NCBI GenBank assembly: GCA_963724065.1
Contig: CAVRTB010000005.1
Span: 124,001-188,000, forward strand
Length of the DNA: 64,000 nucleotides
Source of the DNA: DASRIA01 sp963724065
GTDB lineage: Bacteria > Actinomycetota > Thermoleophilia > Solirubrobacterales > JBBDJG01
Direction of reading: 5' to 3'
Shown: positions 23,798 through 31,242 of the stretch, in pieces
Numbering within the stretch: the first letter of the stretch is position 1
Layout: each line of letters begins with the position of its first letter
The notes under the pieces: generated by a model
Told to the model about the DNA's origin: nothing
The model's input: the letters and a program-made list of their open reading frames with translations, nothing else
Database searches by the model: none
Position numbers and translations under genes: made by a program

Positions 23798-23973
23798 GGG
23801 GCCTCGTCCTCGCACTCGCCGTGTACGCGGTGCTGTGGGGCCTGGTCGTCGAGGGCCTCGACGCGCTGCTCGGAGATCCGTTCGATCCGCTGGACGCGCT
23901 CACCCACGCGTTCACGGTGGGAATCGCCCTCGCGCTGTGGCCGGTGTTCAAGCGTGCCTGGCGGGCGAGCTGA
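23794..23973 (+). CDS. Small two-helix membrane protein (59 aa)
   Basis: TTG at 23794 overlaps the stop of the Crp/Fnr gene (TTGA) and opens a 59-residue frame: MRGLVLALAVYAVLWGLVVE at the N-terminus and HAFTVGIALALWPVFKRAW near the C-terminus, two hydrophobic helices joined by the acidic, Pro-containing loop GLDALLGDPFDPLDALT. The TTGA overlap, sensible membrane topology and a stop just before the next promoter support a real gene. Function unknown. Confidence 0.65.
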   Translation: MRGLVLALAVYAVLWGLVVEGLDALLGDPFDPLDALTHAFTVGIALALWPVFKRAWRAS

Positions 23974-23981
23974 GCGCTCCT

Positions 23982-23987
23982 TATACT
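23982..23987 (+). promoter_or_regulatory. Candidate -10 box for the ASCH gene
   Basis: TATACT nine bases after the preceding stop codon and 27 bases before the TTG at 24015; the best -10 match in this gap. No good -35. Confidence 0.4.
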
Positions 23988-24014
23988 GAGCCGCCAACCC
24001 CCCTCCCAGACCCC

Positions 24015-24419
24015 TTGTTCGTCCTCAACTTCTACTCCCCGGTCTTCGTCGACCAGCTCAAGCGCGGCCGCAAGACGGCCACGATCCGCGTCGGCGACAA
24101 GGGCACCAAGTACCGCCGCGGCCAGCTTGTCTGGATCACCGTCGGATACCGCCACGAGCCGCGCGAGAAGGTCTTCACCGCGGTCATCGACGACGTCGAG
24201 GTCAAGCGCGTGCGTGAGCTCTCACCACGCGACATCGAGCACGACAACCCAGAGTTCCGGCGCGTCGAGGACACGGTCCACTTCCTCGAGCAGATCTACG
24301 GCCGCGAGATCGGCCAGGACGATCTCGTCACCGTGATCCGGTTCTCGCAGGTGATCGAGACCACGGCGCAGCGCGACCTCCCCGGAAACGGGCACGGCCC
24401 GCGTCCCCGCCGCCTCTAA
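24015..24419 (+). CDS. ASCH-domain protein
   Basis: A 134-residue protein beginning MFVLNFYSPVFVDQLKRGRK followed by TATIRVGDKGTKYRRGQLVW, the beta-barrel of the ASCH superfamily (RNA-binding PUA-like fold; some members are amidohydrolases or nucleases). Conserved Lys-Thr-x-Thr and the GxxVW element are present. The TTG at 24015 starts just before the first beta-strand. Whether it binds RNA or acts as an enzyme is not visible. It stands alone between the Crp/Fnr pair and groES. Confidence 0.8.
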   Translation: MFVLNFYSPVFVDQLKRGRKTATIRVGDKGTKYRRGQLVWITVGYRHEPREKVFTAVIDDVEVKRVRELSPRDIEHDNPEFRRVEDTVHFLEQIYGREIGQDDLVTVIRFSQVIETTAQRDLPGNGHGPRPRRL

Positions 24420-24487
24420 GCGCGCTTCTACGAGATCTGCGCCGCGGGGCTGAAATCTGGCCCTCAGAGCCGCTCGCCGCCCTGTTT

Positions 24488-24514
24488 TTGGCACTCTGGC
24501 TGCTAGAGTGCCAA
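24488..24514. promoter_or_regulatory. CIRCE element (HrcA operator) upstream of groESL
   Basis: TTGGCACTC at 24488-24496 and GAGTGCCAA at 24506-24514 are perfect inverted arms around a 9-base spacer, matching the CIRCE consensus with one symmetrical substitution per arm (TTAGCACTC usual). HrcA binds it and represses groESL until heat stress. TAGAGT at 24504-24509, overlapping the right arm, may be the -10. Confidence 0.93.
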
Positions 24515-24615
24515 AGCGTTCCCTGTTCGGGCGGTCGGCCTCACGGCCGGCGGCGCGAGCGAGGGAGCCAATGCAACGGAACGGATTCTTTCAAGCTGAT
24601 CCAGGAGGTACGCCC

Positions 24616-24909
24616 ATGAATCTGAAGCCTCTCGGGGATCGCCTGATCGTGCAGCCGGTGGAAGAGGAAGAGACCACTGCCAGTGGGATCGTCCTGCCGG
24701 ACACGGCCAAGGAGAAGCCCCAGAAGGGAAAGGTGCTTGCCGTCGGAGAAGGCAGGTGGGATGAGGATGGAGAGAAGCGCATCCCGCTGGACGTCGCCAA
24801 GGGCGACGAGGTCCTCTACTCCAAGTACGGCGGCACGGACATCGTCATCGACGGCGATGACCTGCTCGTCCTGCGCGAGTCGGACGTCCTGGCCAAGGTA
24901 GAGGGCTAG
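24616..24909 (+). CDS. groS: Co-chaperonin GroES
   Basis: A 97-residue GroES: MNLKPLGDRLIVQPVEEEE, then TASGIVLPDTAKEKPQKGKV with the mobile loop that docks GroEL, and the C-terminal DDLLVLRESDVLAKVE. It caps GroEL rings during ATP-driven folding. AGGAGGT at 24603-24609 is a strong ribosome site for ATG 24616. The upstream frame reading through the CIRCE is not coding. First gene of the HrcA-controlled operon. Confidence 0.97.
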   Translation: MNLKPLGDRLIVQPVEEEETTASGIVLPDTAKEKPQKGKVLAVGEGRWDEDGEKRIPLDVAKGDEVLYSKYGGTDIVIDGDDLLVLRESDVLAKVEG

Positions 24910-24935
24910 ACACCTTAGAAAGGTAGGAATTTCGT

Positions 24936-26570
24936 ATGGCTCATAAGGAACTGAAGTACAGCGAGGACGCCCGCCGGTCGCTCGAAGGTGGAGTGAACGC
25001 CGTCGCGGACGCCGTCAAGGTGACGCTCGGCCCGCGGGGCCGCTACGTCGTCCTCGACAAGAAGTTCGGCGCGCCCACGATCACGAACGACGGCGTGACG
25101 ATCGCGCGCGAGATCGAGATCGAGGACGTGTTCCAGAACCAGGGCGCACAGCTCGTGCGCGAGGTCGCCACGGCGACCAACGACGTCGCCGGCGACGGCA
25201 CGACGACCGCGACGGTGCTCGCCCAGGGGATGGTCCGCCAGGGCATGAAGAACGTCGCCGCGGGCGCGAACCCGATGGCGCTCAAGCGCGGCATCGAGAA
25301 GGCGGTAGAGCAGGTCGTAGAGCACCTGCGCACCAAGCAGTCGAAGGAGATCACCGGCGGCAAGGACCAGATCGCGCGCGTTGCGTCGATCTCGGCCCGT
25401 GACGACGAGATCGGCAACGTGATCGCGGACGCGATCGAGAAGGTCGGCAAGGACGGCGTCGTGAACGTCGAGGAGGGCCAGACCTTCGGCATGGAGCTCG
25501 AGTTCACGGAAGGGATGCAGTTCGACAAGGGCTACATCTCCCCGTACATGGTCACCGACCAGGAGCGCATGGAGGCGGTGCTCACCGACCCGTTCATCCT
25601 GATCGCCAATCAGAAGATCGGCGCGGTGCGCGAGCTGCTCCCCGTGCTCGAGCAGGTGATGCAGAACGGCAAGCCCCTGCTGATCCTCGCCGAGGACGTC
25701 GAGGGCGAGACGCTCGCGACGCTCGTCGTGAACAAGCTGCGCGGGACGTTCACCGGTGTCGCCGTGAAGGCCCCCGGCTTCGGCGACCGCCGCAAGCGGA
25801 TGCTCGAGGACATCGCGATCCTGAGCGGCGGTGAGGTGATCACCGAGGAGATGGGCCTGAAGCTGGAGAACACCCAGCTCTCCCAGCTCGGCCAGGCGCG
25901 CAAGGTCGTGGTCGCGAAGGACACGACGACGATCATCGACGGAGCCGGCGACGGCGACGCGATCAAGGGCCGCATCAAGCAGATCAAGTCCGAGATCGAG
26001 AACACCGACTCCGACTTCGACCGCGAGAAGCTGCAAGAGCGCCTCGCGAAGCTGTCGGGCGGTGTCGCGGTCGTCAAGGTCGGCGCAGCCACCGAGACCG
26101 AGATGAAGGAGCGCAAGCACCGCGTCGAGGACGCGCTGCAGGCCACCCGCGCGGCCCTCGAGGAGGGCATCGTGCCGGGCGGCGGAGTCGCGCTGCTGAA
26201 CGCCACCGAGGCGGTCACGCTCGACGTCTTCGAGGACCCCGACGAGCGCACCGGCGCTCAGATCGTGCTGCGGACGCTCGAGGACCCGCTGCGCCAGATC
26301 GCCGAGAACGCGGGCGTCGAGGGATCGATCGTGGTCTCCAAGGTGCGCGACATGAAGCCCGGCGAGGGCTTCAACGCGGCCAACGGCGAGTACACGAACC
26401 TCGTCAAGGCCGGCGTGATCGACCCGACGATGGTGACGCGGTCCGCGCTCCAGAACGCGGCATCGATCGCGAAGAACATCCTCACCACCGAGTGCGTGGT
26501 CGCGGAGATGCCGGAGAAGGAGCCCGCCATGGGCGGCATGCCCGGCGGCGGCATGGAAGGCATGATGTAG
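24936..26570 (+). CDS. groL: Chaperonin GroEL
   Basis: A 544-residue 60-kDa chaperonin with AVKVTLGPRGRYVVLDKKFG, the ATP-binding GDGTTTATVLAQ (Asp that drives hydrolysis) and the GGM-rich tail GGMPGGGMEGMM. AGAAAGGTAGG at 24917-24927 is the ribosome site. Many actinobacteria carry a second groEL elsewhere; the CIRCE and groES linkage mark this one as the stress-inducible operon copy. A strong terminator follows at 26602. Confidence 0.97.
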   Translation: MAHKELKYSEDARRSLEGGVNAVADAVKVTLGPRGRYVVLDKKFGAPTITNDGVTIAREIEIEDVFQNQGAQLVREVATATNDVAGDGTTTATVLAQGMVRQGMKNVAAGANPMALKRGIEKAVEQVVEHLRTKQSKEITGGKDQIARVASISARDDEIGNVIADAIEKVGKDGVVNVEEGQTFGMELEFTEGMQFDKGYISPYMVTDQERMEAVLTDPFILIANQKIGAVRELLPVLEQVMQNGKPLLILAEDVEGETLATLVVNKLRGTFTGVAVKAPGFGDRRKRMLEDIAILSGGEVITEEMGLKLENTQLSQLGQARKVVVAKDTTTIIDGAGDGDAIKGRIKQIKSEIENTDSDFDREKLQERLAKLSGGVAVVKVGAATETEMKERKHRVEDALQATRAALEEGIVPGGGVALLNATEAVTLDVFEDPDERTGAQIVLRTLEDPLRQIAENAGVEGSIVVSKVRDMKPGEGFNAANGEYTNLVKAGVIDPTMVTRSALQNAASIAKNILTTECVVAEMPEKEPAMGGMPGGGMEGMM

Positions 26571-26573
26571 GGA

Positions 26574-26601
26574 GCAGTTCGCAGTTCGCAGTTCGCAGTT
26601 T
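26574..26601. repeat. Four tandem 7-bp units (GCAGTTC)
   Basis: GCAGTTC at 26574-26580, 26581-26587 and 26588-26594, then GCAGTTT at 26595-26601, directly between the groEL stop and its terminator. Confidence 0.85.
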
Positions 26602-26633
26602 GCAAAGGGCCCGGCATACGCCGGGCCCTTTGC
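26602..26633 (+). terminator. Terminator of groESL
   Basis: A perfect 14-bp stem, GCAAAGGGCCCGGC with its complement, around the loop ATAC. There is no long T-run (only TTT inside the stem), typical of high-GC terminators. Confidence 0.85.
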
Positions 26634-26640
26634 TTGCGGA

Positions 26641-26646
26641 TACGAT
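26641..26646 (+). promoter_or_regulatory. Leaderless -10 box of the selenoprotein gene
   Basis: TACGAT seven bases before the GTG at 26654, just after the groESL terminator. Confidence 0.45.
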
Positions 26647-26653
26647 CGCCGGC

Positions 26654-27700
26654 GTGATCCTCGAGCGGCCCGAAGTCACACCGGAGCAGTTGCGGGCTCG
26701 CACGGGGTGGGATCTGAAGCCCGAGGGGCTCTGCAAGGCAGACCGCTGCGTCGCGTTCGACGGCGCCGATGACAATCTCGACATCGGGGTGATCGCCGAG
26801 CGGCTCGGGATGGCGCTCGTGCACGACGAGGCGCACGGGCTGTGGGCGCTCGGCCCCGAATCGGGGGAGCACGCCCTGTCGTCGGCGACGATGCCGCAGC
26901 TGACCCTTCCCGACCGCCGTGGAAATCCGTTCTCGCTGTCCGCGCTGCACGGCAAGAAGGTCCTCCTGGTCGCCTGGGCCTCCTGGTGAGGATGCCGCTT
27001 CGACCTGCCCGTGTGGCAGGAATTGCGAGCCGAGTTGTACCCGCAGGGACTCGAGATCGTGACGGTCGCGCTCGATACCGGTGGCGCGCAGGCCGCCGGC
27101 CCATGGATCGACAGGGCGAAGGCCGAGCACCCGGCCGTGATCGACGAGGCACACCTCCTCGATGAGCTGCTCGGCATCGTGAACGTCCCGACCGGCGTCT
27201 GGATCGACGAGCAGGGCACGATCGTGCGGCCGCCCGAGCCGGCCTTTCCGGGTCGAGCGGTGGTCGCGGAGCTGCCGATCCCCGACAACGCCCCGCCGCG
27301 CATCATGGAGATGAAGCGCGAGGCCGCCAAGATGCGGATCGACCCCCCAAGCTACCTCGCGGCGCTGCGCGACTGGGCGGACAAAGGCGCTCACAGCGAG
27401 TTCGCGCTCGCCCCCGAAGAGGTCGTCGCACGCTCCTCCCCGCGGCCACCGGAGGCCTCGCGCGCGGCAGCGAGCTTCGAGCTCGCGCAACATCTGCATC
27501 GCAGCGGCGACGAGGGCGACTCGGTCGCGTGGTTTCGCGAGGCGCACCGCCTCCAGCCCGGCAATTGGACCTACAAGCGCCAGGCATGGGAGCTCGTGGA
27601 CCCGATCATGCAGGGCCCGAGCGAGCACTACGAAGGCGACTGGCTGAGCGACGTGCGAGAGATCGGCGCCGAGAACTACTACCCGCGGGTGGACTGGTAG
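26654..27700 (+). CDS. Thioredoxin-like (ResA/TlpA-type) selenoprotein, in-frame TGA as Sec112
   Basis: Read from GTG 26654 through TGA 26987-26989 this is one 348-residue protein. Residues 1-85 form an N-terminal domain with GLCKADRCVAFDG. Residues about 85-205 are a redoxin fold with MPQLTLPDRRGNPFSLSALH, VLLVAWASW-U-GCRFDLPVWQ and VPTGVWIDEQG. Residues 240-348 are helical and TPR-like (ASFELAQHLHRSGDEGDSVA). The TGA stands where thioredoxin-fold proteins have the first redox Cys and the frame continues without a shift into the rest of the fold. A hairpin 14 bases after the TGA fits a bacterial SECIS. I recall a family described as ResA-like with a WAxxUGC motif; this matches. Alternatively the gene is a pseudogene with a nonsense mutation, but retention of all flanking motifs argues against that. 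Expected role: thiol/selenol redox reactions. Confidence 0.85.
27004..27020 (+). promoter_or_regulatory. Candidate bacterial SECIS hairpin
   Basis: CCTGCC (27004-27009), loop CGTGT, GGCAGG (27015-27020): a perfect 6-bp stem with a G- and T-containing apical loop. The loop begins 20 bases after the TGA, inside the range for SelB-recognised elements, which sit within the coding region just after the codon. Confidence 0.6.
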
Positions 27701-27702
27701 GC

Positions 27703-28746
27703 ATGCGGCCCGGCCTCAAGCCCGACTCCGTGCTCGACCGGCTCGCGCTGCGGTTCAACCTCGCGCCGGTCCCGGCCGGGCAAGCGATGTTCGGCATGCC
27801 GATGGCGCGAGTGACGGTCGCGGGCCAGCGTCTCGGCGTCTTCGGGCGGCTCGCCCAGGGGCCGGCGAGCGCGGAGAAGCTTGCCGCGGAGCTCGGCAGC
27901 GCGCCGGCCGGGATGCTGATGCTGCTCGACTCACTCGCCGCGCTCGGCCACCTCGACAGGCGCCGCGGGACGTACCGGCTCTCGAAGACCGGACGCCGGT
28001 GGCTCGACCCTGCATCCGACCAGTACGTCGGCACCTTCATCGAGCACGCCCACGACTACTGGTCCTGGTGGGGCGGCCTGGAGGACGTCGTGCGCACCGG
28101 CCGGGGGGTCGAGATCCACGACTTCCCCCCGGGCGACCCGAGCTGGGAGATCTACATCCGCGGCCAGTTCGAGCTTGCGCGCATCAGCTCTCCGGAGGTG
28201 GCCAAGGCGCTGCGGCTGCCCGGCCGGCCGACGTCGCTGCTCGATGTGGCGGGCGGCCACGGCTGGTACTCCGCGGAATTGTGCCGGCGCCATCCGAGCC
28301 TGCGCGCAACCGTGCTCGATCTGCCGGGCAGCGCTGCCGTCGGGCGCCGCATCATGGCCGAGCAAGGCTTGAGCGATCGCGTCGCCCACGTCGACGGCAA
28401 CATGATGAGCGACGACCTGGGCGGGCCGCACGACGGCGCGCTCGTGTTCAACATCGCGCACCACCTCTCCGCCGGGGACAACGTCGCGCTGCTGCGCCGC
28501 GTCCATGCCGCGCTGAAGCCGGGAGGGACCGTCGCCGTGCTCGACCTGTGGCTCTCCGACCGCGACCGCCGCCCCCAGGCCGCGGCGCTGCTGGGGCTCT
28601 TCTTCTACCTCACGTCGTCCGCGGCGACGTACGCCGAGGGAGACGTGCGCGGATGGCTGGGCGACGCCGGATTCGAGAAGACCCGCCGCATCACGATCCG
28701 GCGGCTGCCGGGCCAGGCGGTGTTCGAGGCGCGCAAGCCGGGCTGA
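27703..28746 (+). CDS. SAM-dependent methyltransferase, O-methyltransferase type
   Basis: A 347-residue protein with an N-terminal winged-helix dimerisation region (about 20-90: VFGRLAQGPASAEKLAAELG, LDSLAALGHLDRRRGTYRLS) and a C-terminal Rossmann methyltransferase. SAM-binding motif I is LLDVAGGHGWYSAELCRRHP, followed by ATVLDLPGS and DGALVFNIAHHLS. This is the layout of plant-type O-methyltransferases and hydroxyindole methyltransferase relatives; the substrate is unknown. It begins two bases after the selenoprotein stop and is probably co-transcribed with it, a linkage worth noting because Se or S could be methyl acceptors, though nothing in the sequence proves it. Confidence 0.85.
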   Translation: MRPGLKPDSVLDRLALRFNLAPVPAGQAMFGMPMARVTVAGQRLGVFGRLAQGPASAEKLAAELGSAPAGMLMLLDSLAALGHLDRRRGTYRLSKTGRRWLDPASDQYVGTFIEHAHDYWSWWGGLEDVVRTGRGVEIHDFPPGDPSWEIYIRGQFELARISSPEVAKALRLPGRPTSLLDVAGGHGWYSAELCRRHPSLRATVLDLPGSAAVGRRIMAEQGLSDRVAHVDGNMMSDDLGGPHDGALVFNIAHHLSAGDNVALLRRVHAALKPGGTVAVLDLWLSDRDRRPQAAALLGLFFYLTSSAATYAEGDVRGWLGDAGFEKTRRITIRRLPGQAVFEARKPG

Positions 28747-28749
28747 GCG

Positions 28750-29556
28750 CTACTCGCCGATCGTGCGCCTGTACGCGCTGGCGATCGGGCCGAGCACCAC
28801 CGAGCGCGGGCTGTGCCGGCCGAAGGTCGCGCCGACCCGGTTGGCGATCCCAGGGATCACGACGCGCTTGCCCTTCTCCGCGCCCTCGATCCCGGCCTTC
28901 GCGACGTCCGCCGCGGTGGAGTAGACGAACGACGGCCCCGGGCTCTCGTCCTTGAACCCGCCTGCCTCGATGAACTCGGTGGCGACCGGGCCGGGGCAGA
29001 GCGCGGTGACGGTCACGCCCGAGCCGCGCAGCTCCGCCGAGACGCCCTCGCTGAAGCTCAGGACGAAAGCCTTGGTCGCCGCGTAGGTTGCCTGCACGGG
29101 CATCGGCTGGAACGCGACGGTCGATGCCACGTTGATCACCGCGCCGCTGCCGCGCTCGGTCATGCCGGGCAGCCACATGGTCGTGAGGTCGACGAGCGCC
29201 TCGACGTTCACGCGGATCATGCCGAGCTGGCGGTCCGGGTTCGCGTGCACGTCACCGACGGTCGTGAAGCCCGCGTTGTTCACGAGGATCCCGACATCGA
29301 GCCCCGCCTGCGAGACCAGCCCGGGCAGCTTGCGCCGCTCGGCCTCGTCCGCGAGGTCACAGGGCGCCACCTCGACCCGCACGCCGTGGTCGCGCTCGAC
29401 GGCTGCGGCGAGCGCGCGCAGGCGATCCTCGCGGCGCGCCACCAGGAAGAGGCCGTAGCCCTTTGCGGCGAGCTGGCGGGCAAGCTCCTCTCCGATGCCG
29501 CTCGACGCCCCGGTGATCAGGGCCGTCGTCGATGCGCTCGGCGGGGGCAGGGCCAT
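28750..29556 (-). CDS. Short-chain dehydrogenase/reductase
   Basis: A 268-residue classical SDR: TGASSGIGEELARQLA (NADP loop), NNAGFTTVGD, catalytic Ser in INVASTVAF and YAATKAFVL (Tyr-x3-Lys), then CPGPVATEF. ARREDRL after beta-strand 2 suggests NADPH preference. The C-terminal GKRVVIPGIANRVG resembles DltE-like/acyl reductases. Substrate unknown. ATG 29556 is six bases from TATGGT, a leaderless arrangement; the frame is open further upstream, but that stretch overlaps the divergent gene's coding region. Confidence 0.9.
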   Translation of the reverse strand: MALPPPSASTTALITGASSGIGEELARQLAAKGYGLFLVARREDRLRALAAAVERDHGVRVEVAPCDLADEAERRKLPGLVSQAGLDVGILVNNAGFTTVGDVHANPDRQLGMIRVNVEALVDLTTMWLPGMTERGSGAVINVASTVAFQPMPVQATYAATKAFVLSFSEGVSAELRGSGVTVTALCPGPVATEFIEAGGFKDESPGPSFVYSTAADVAKAGIEGAEKGKRVVIPGIANRVGATFGRHSPRSVVLGPIASAYRRTIGE

Positions 29557-29562
29557 CGCCGG

Positions 29563-29604
29563 ACCATATCCGCCGGCAACCGCCGCGTCATCCCGTCCTA
29601 CAAT
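29563..29604. promoter_or_regulatory. Divergent leaderless promoters (SDR / 91-aa protein)
   Basis: Minus strand TATGGT (29568-29563) lies six bases before ATG 29556. Plus strand TACAAT (29599-29604) lies six bases before ATG 29611. TACAAT is a near-perfect -10, one of the best in the window. Confidence 0.6.
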
Positions 29605-29610
29605 GCACGC

Positions 29611-29886
29611 ATGGAAGGTGCCGACCCCTTCGGGGGCCTTTTCGGAGATCCGGACGACCTCCAGCGCAAGCTCGGAGAGTTCGCAGAGCAGATGCAGGGC
29701 GCGCAGCGGGTCGCGTGGGCGGACAACGCGATCAAGCTGGCGGTCGACATGACCGTCGCCGCGATCCACACGATCGACCTGTCCGGAACCGCAGACGAGC
29801 AGGCGACCCAGATTCGCGACGCGATCCGGATGATCTTCCCCGAGGCCGTGACACTCGTGCGCGAGGCGCGCGAGGGCCTCGCCTAG
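29611..29886 (+). CDS. Small conserved-looking protein of unknown function (91 aa)
   Basis: A 91-residue soluble, acidic protein: MEGADPFGGLFGDPDDLQRK, LGEFAEQMQGAQRVAWADNA, then an amphipathic helical region (IKLAVDMTVAAIHTIDLSGT, ADEQATQIRDAIRMIFPEAV). No family recognised; the helical content and DPF/GLFGDPDD head suggest a small protein-interaction module. The start is well supported by TACAAT six bases upstream. It ends overlapping by four bases the end of the convergent flippase gene. Confidence 0.7.
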   Translation: MEGADPFGGLFGDPDDLQRKLGEFAEQMQGAQRVAWADNAIKLAVDMTVAAIHTIDLSGTADEQATQIRDAIRMIFPEAVTLVREAREGLA

Positions 29887-30899
29887 GGCTCGGGCGCCGC
29901 TTCCTCGCCGGCCGCGCGCTGGTCCTCGCGGCCGCGCCGCACCACGCTGCGCAGGTCCGTCGTGCCCGCCATCAGGAAAAGGGCGAGCACCGCGACGCCG
30001 ACGTTGAAGGCGGCGATCGCGATCTGCTGCCCGACGCTATACGCGAGCACCGCCGTCTTCGACGCCCTCCCGCGGAACACGTAGACGAGCAGCGCCTGCT
30101 GCGCGCCCGCGCCGCCCGGCGTGAGCGGTGTGAGCGTCGACAGCGCCTGGACGCTCATCACGAGCAGCGCGTTCTCGACCGAGCCGCCGATGTTGAATGC
30201 CTCAAGGAAGAAGAAGAAGGAGAAGAACCGCATCAGCCAGGCGACCGCCTGCCACGCGGCGACCTCGCGCAGGTAGCGCCTGAAGTCGGCGAGGATCACG
30301 ATGCCCTGGCGCACGCGTCGCCAGAACACGACGGCGCGGATCGACAGCACGGCGAACACGACGAGCAGCGCGACCGTCACGAACGTGATCGTGAACAGGG
30401 CGAAACGCGGGTGATCGGCCCAGAAGGAGAGATCGAACGCCCCGATGTTCGGGAGGCTCGGAAGGCTCGGGAGGACCCCCTGCGTGAGCGCGAAGAGCAT
30501 CACCAGTGCCCCGATGCTCGTGTCGAACAGCGACTCGACGAACAAGGACGACGTGACCGCCGGATACGAGGAGTTGGCCACGTTCTGCTTCGCCAGGTAG
30601 ATCTTCGCCACGTCGCCCCCACGGGCCGGGAGGATGCTGTTGACGCCGACCCCGACCACGTAGGCGCCGAGGATCCGCCGCCACTCGATGCGCTCGCCGG
30701 GATACGCCGCGCGCAGGGTGTTGAACCAGCCGCGACTGCGGGCGCACATGTAGCCGAAGTGCAGGAGCAGGGCGAACAGCAGCGCGCCCCAGTGAACCGC
30801 GGCCAGGTTGGAGAAGAACGCCTCGACGGCGTTCCAGAACGCCTCGATGCTCGAGCCGAGGGATGCGGCGAGGAGCGAGACCGGCGGCGGGCGACCCAT
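29883..30899 (-). CDS. Lysylphosphatidylglycerol synthase transmembrane-domain (UPF0104/flippase-like) protein
   Basis: A 338-residue polytopic membrane protein with about eight helices and the family signatures RILGAYVVGVGVNSILPARG, GDVAKIYLAKQ and LTPLTPGGAGAQQALLVYVF. This matches the membrane half of MprF and the AglD/UPF0104 family, which lacks the synthase domain and is thought to move lipids or lipid-linked intermediates. The charged tail RRGREDQRAAGEEAAPEP is cytoplasmic. TAGCTT lies six bases before ATG 30899 on the minus strand. Divergent from the glutaredoxin-like gene. Confidence 0.87.
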   Translation of the reverse strand: MGRPPPVSLLAASLGSSIEAFWNAVEAFFSNLAAVHWGALLFALLLHFGYMCARSRGWFNTLRAAYPGERIEWRRILGAYVVGVGVNSILPARGGDVAKIYLAKQNVANSSYPAVTSSLFVESLFDTSIGALVMLFALTQGVLPSLPSLPNIGAFDLSFWADHPRFALFTITFVTVALLVVFAVLSIRAVVFWRRVRQGIVILADFRRYLREVAAWQAVAWLMRFFSFFFFLEAFNIGGSVENALLVMSVQALSTLTPLTPGGAGAQQALLVYVFRGRASKTAVLAYSVGQQIAIAAFNVGVAVLALFLMAGTTDLRSVVRRGREDQRAAGEEAAPEP

Positions 30900-30939
30900 C
30901 TCCCTAAGCTAACCAACCCGATCCCAAGGAGGCACGAGG

Positions 30940-31236
30940 TTGAAGCTCTACGTCTGTTACGGCACTTTCGGTTCCCCCCGCTCCGGCGGCCATCCATGCG
31001 GCAACGCCTACAGCGCCCTGAAGGAGGCCGGCCACGACCCGGAGGTCGTCAAGTCCTACGGGTGGGGCGCCCTGCCCGACTTCCTCAACACCAAGCGGCG
31101 TAAAGAGGTGAAGCGCCTCACCGGCAAGCCGTGGGTGCCGGCGCTGGTGACCGACGACGACCTGGTCGTGAGCGGCTCGAAGGAGATCGTGGCCTGGGCG
31201 CGGGAGCATCCGGCTGCGACGCCCGCCGGCGCCTGA
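30940..31236 (+). CDS. Glutaredoxin/GST N-terminal-like protein
   Basis: A 98-residue thioredoxin-fold protein: MKLYVCYGTFGSPRSGGHPC, NAYSALKEAGHDPEVVKSYG, RLTGKPWVPALVTDDDLVVS with the cis-proline (WVP), and GSKEIVAWAREH. This is the glutaredoxin / GST N-domain layout, but the usual CPxC is replaced by CYGTFGSP, with another Cys at residue 20. It may bind glutathione-like thiols without being a classical dithiol reductase. TTG 30940 is preceded by AAGGAGG (30926-30932), a strong ribosome site. Confidence 0.78.
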   Translation: MKLYVCYGTFGSPRSGGHPCGNAYSALKEAGHDPEVVKSYGWGALPDFLNTKRRKEVKRLTGKPWVPALVTDDDLVVSGSKEIVAWAREHPAATPAGA

Positions 31237-31242
31237 GCGGAA

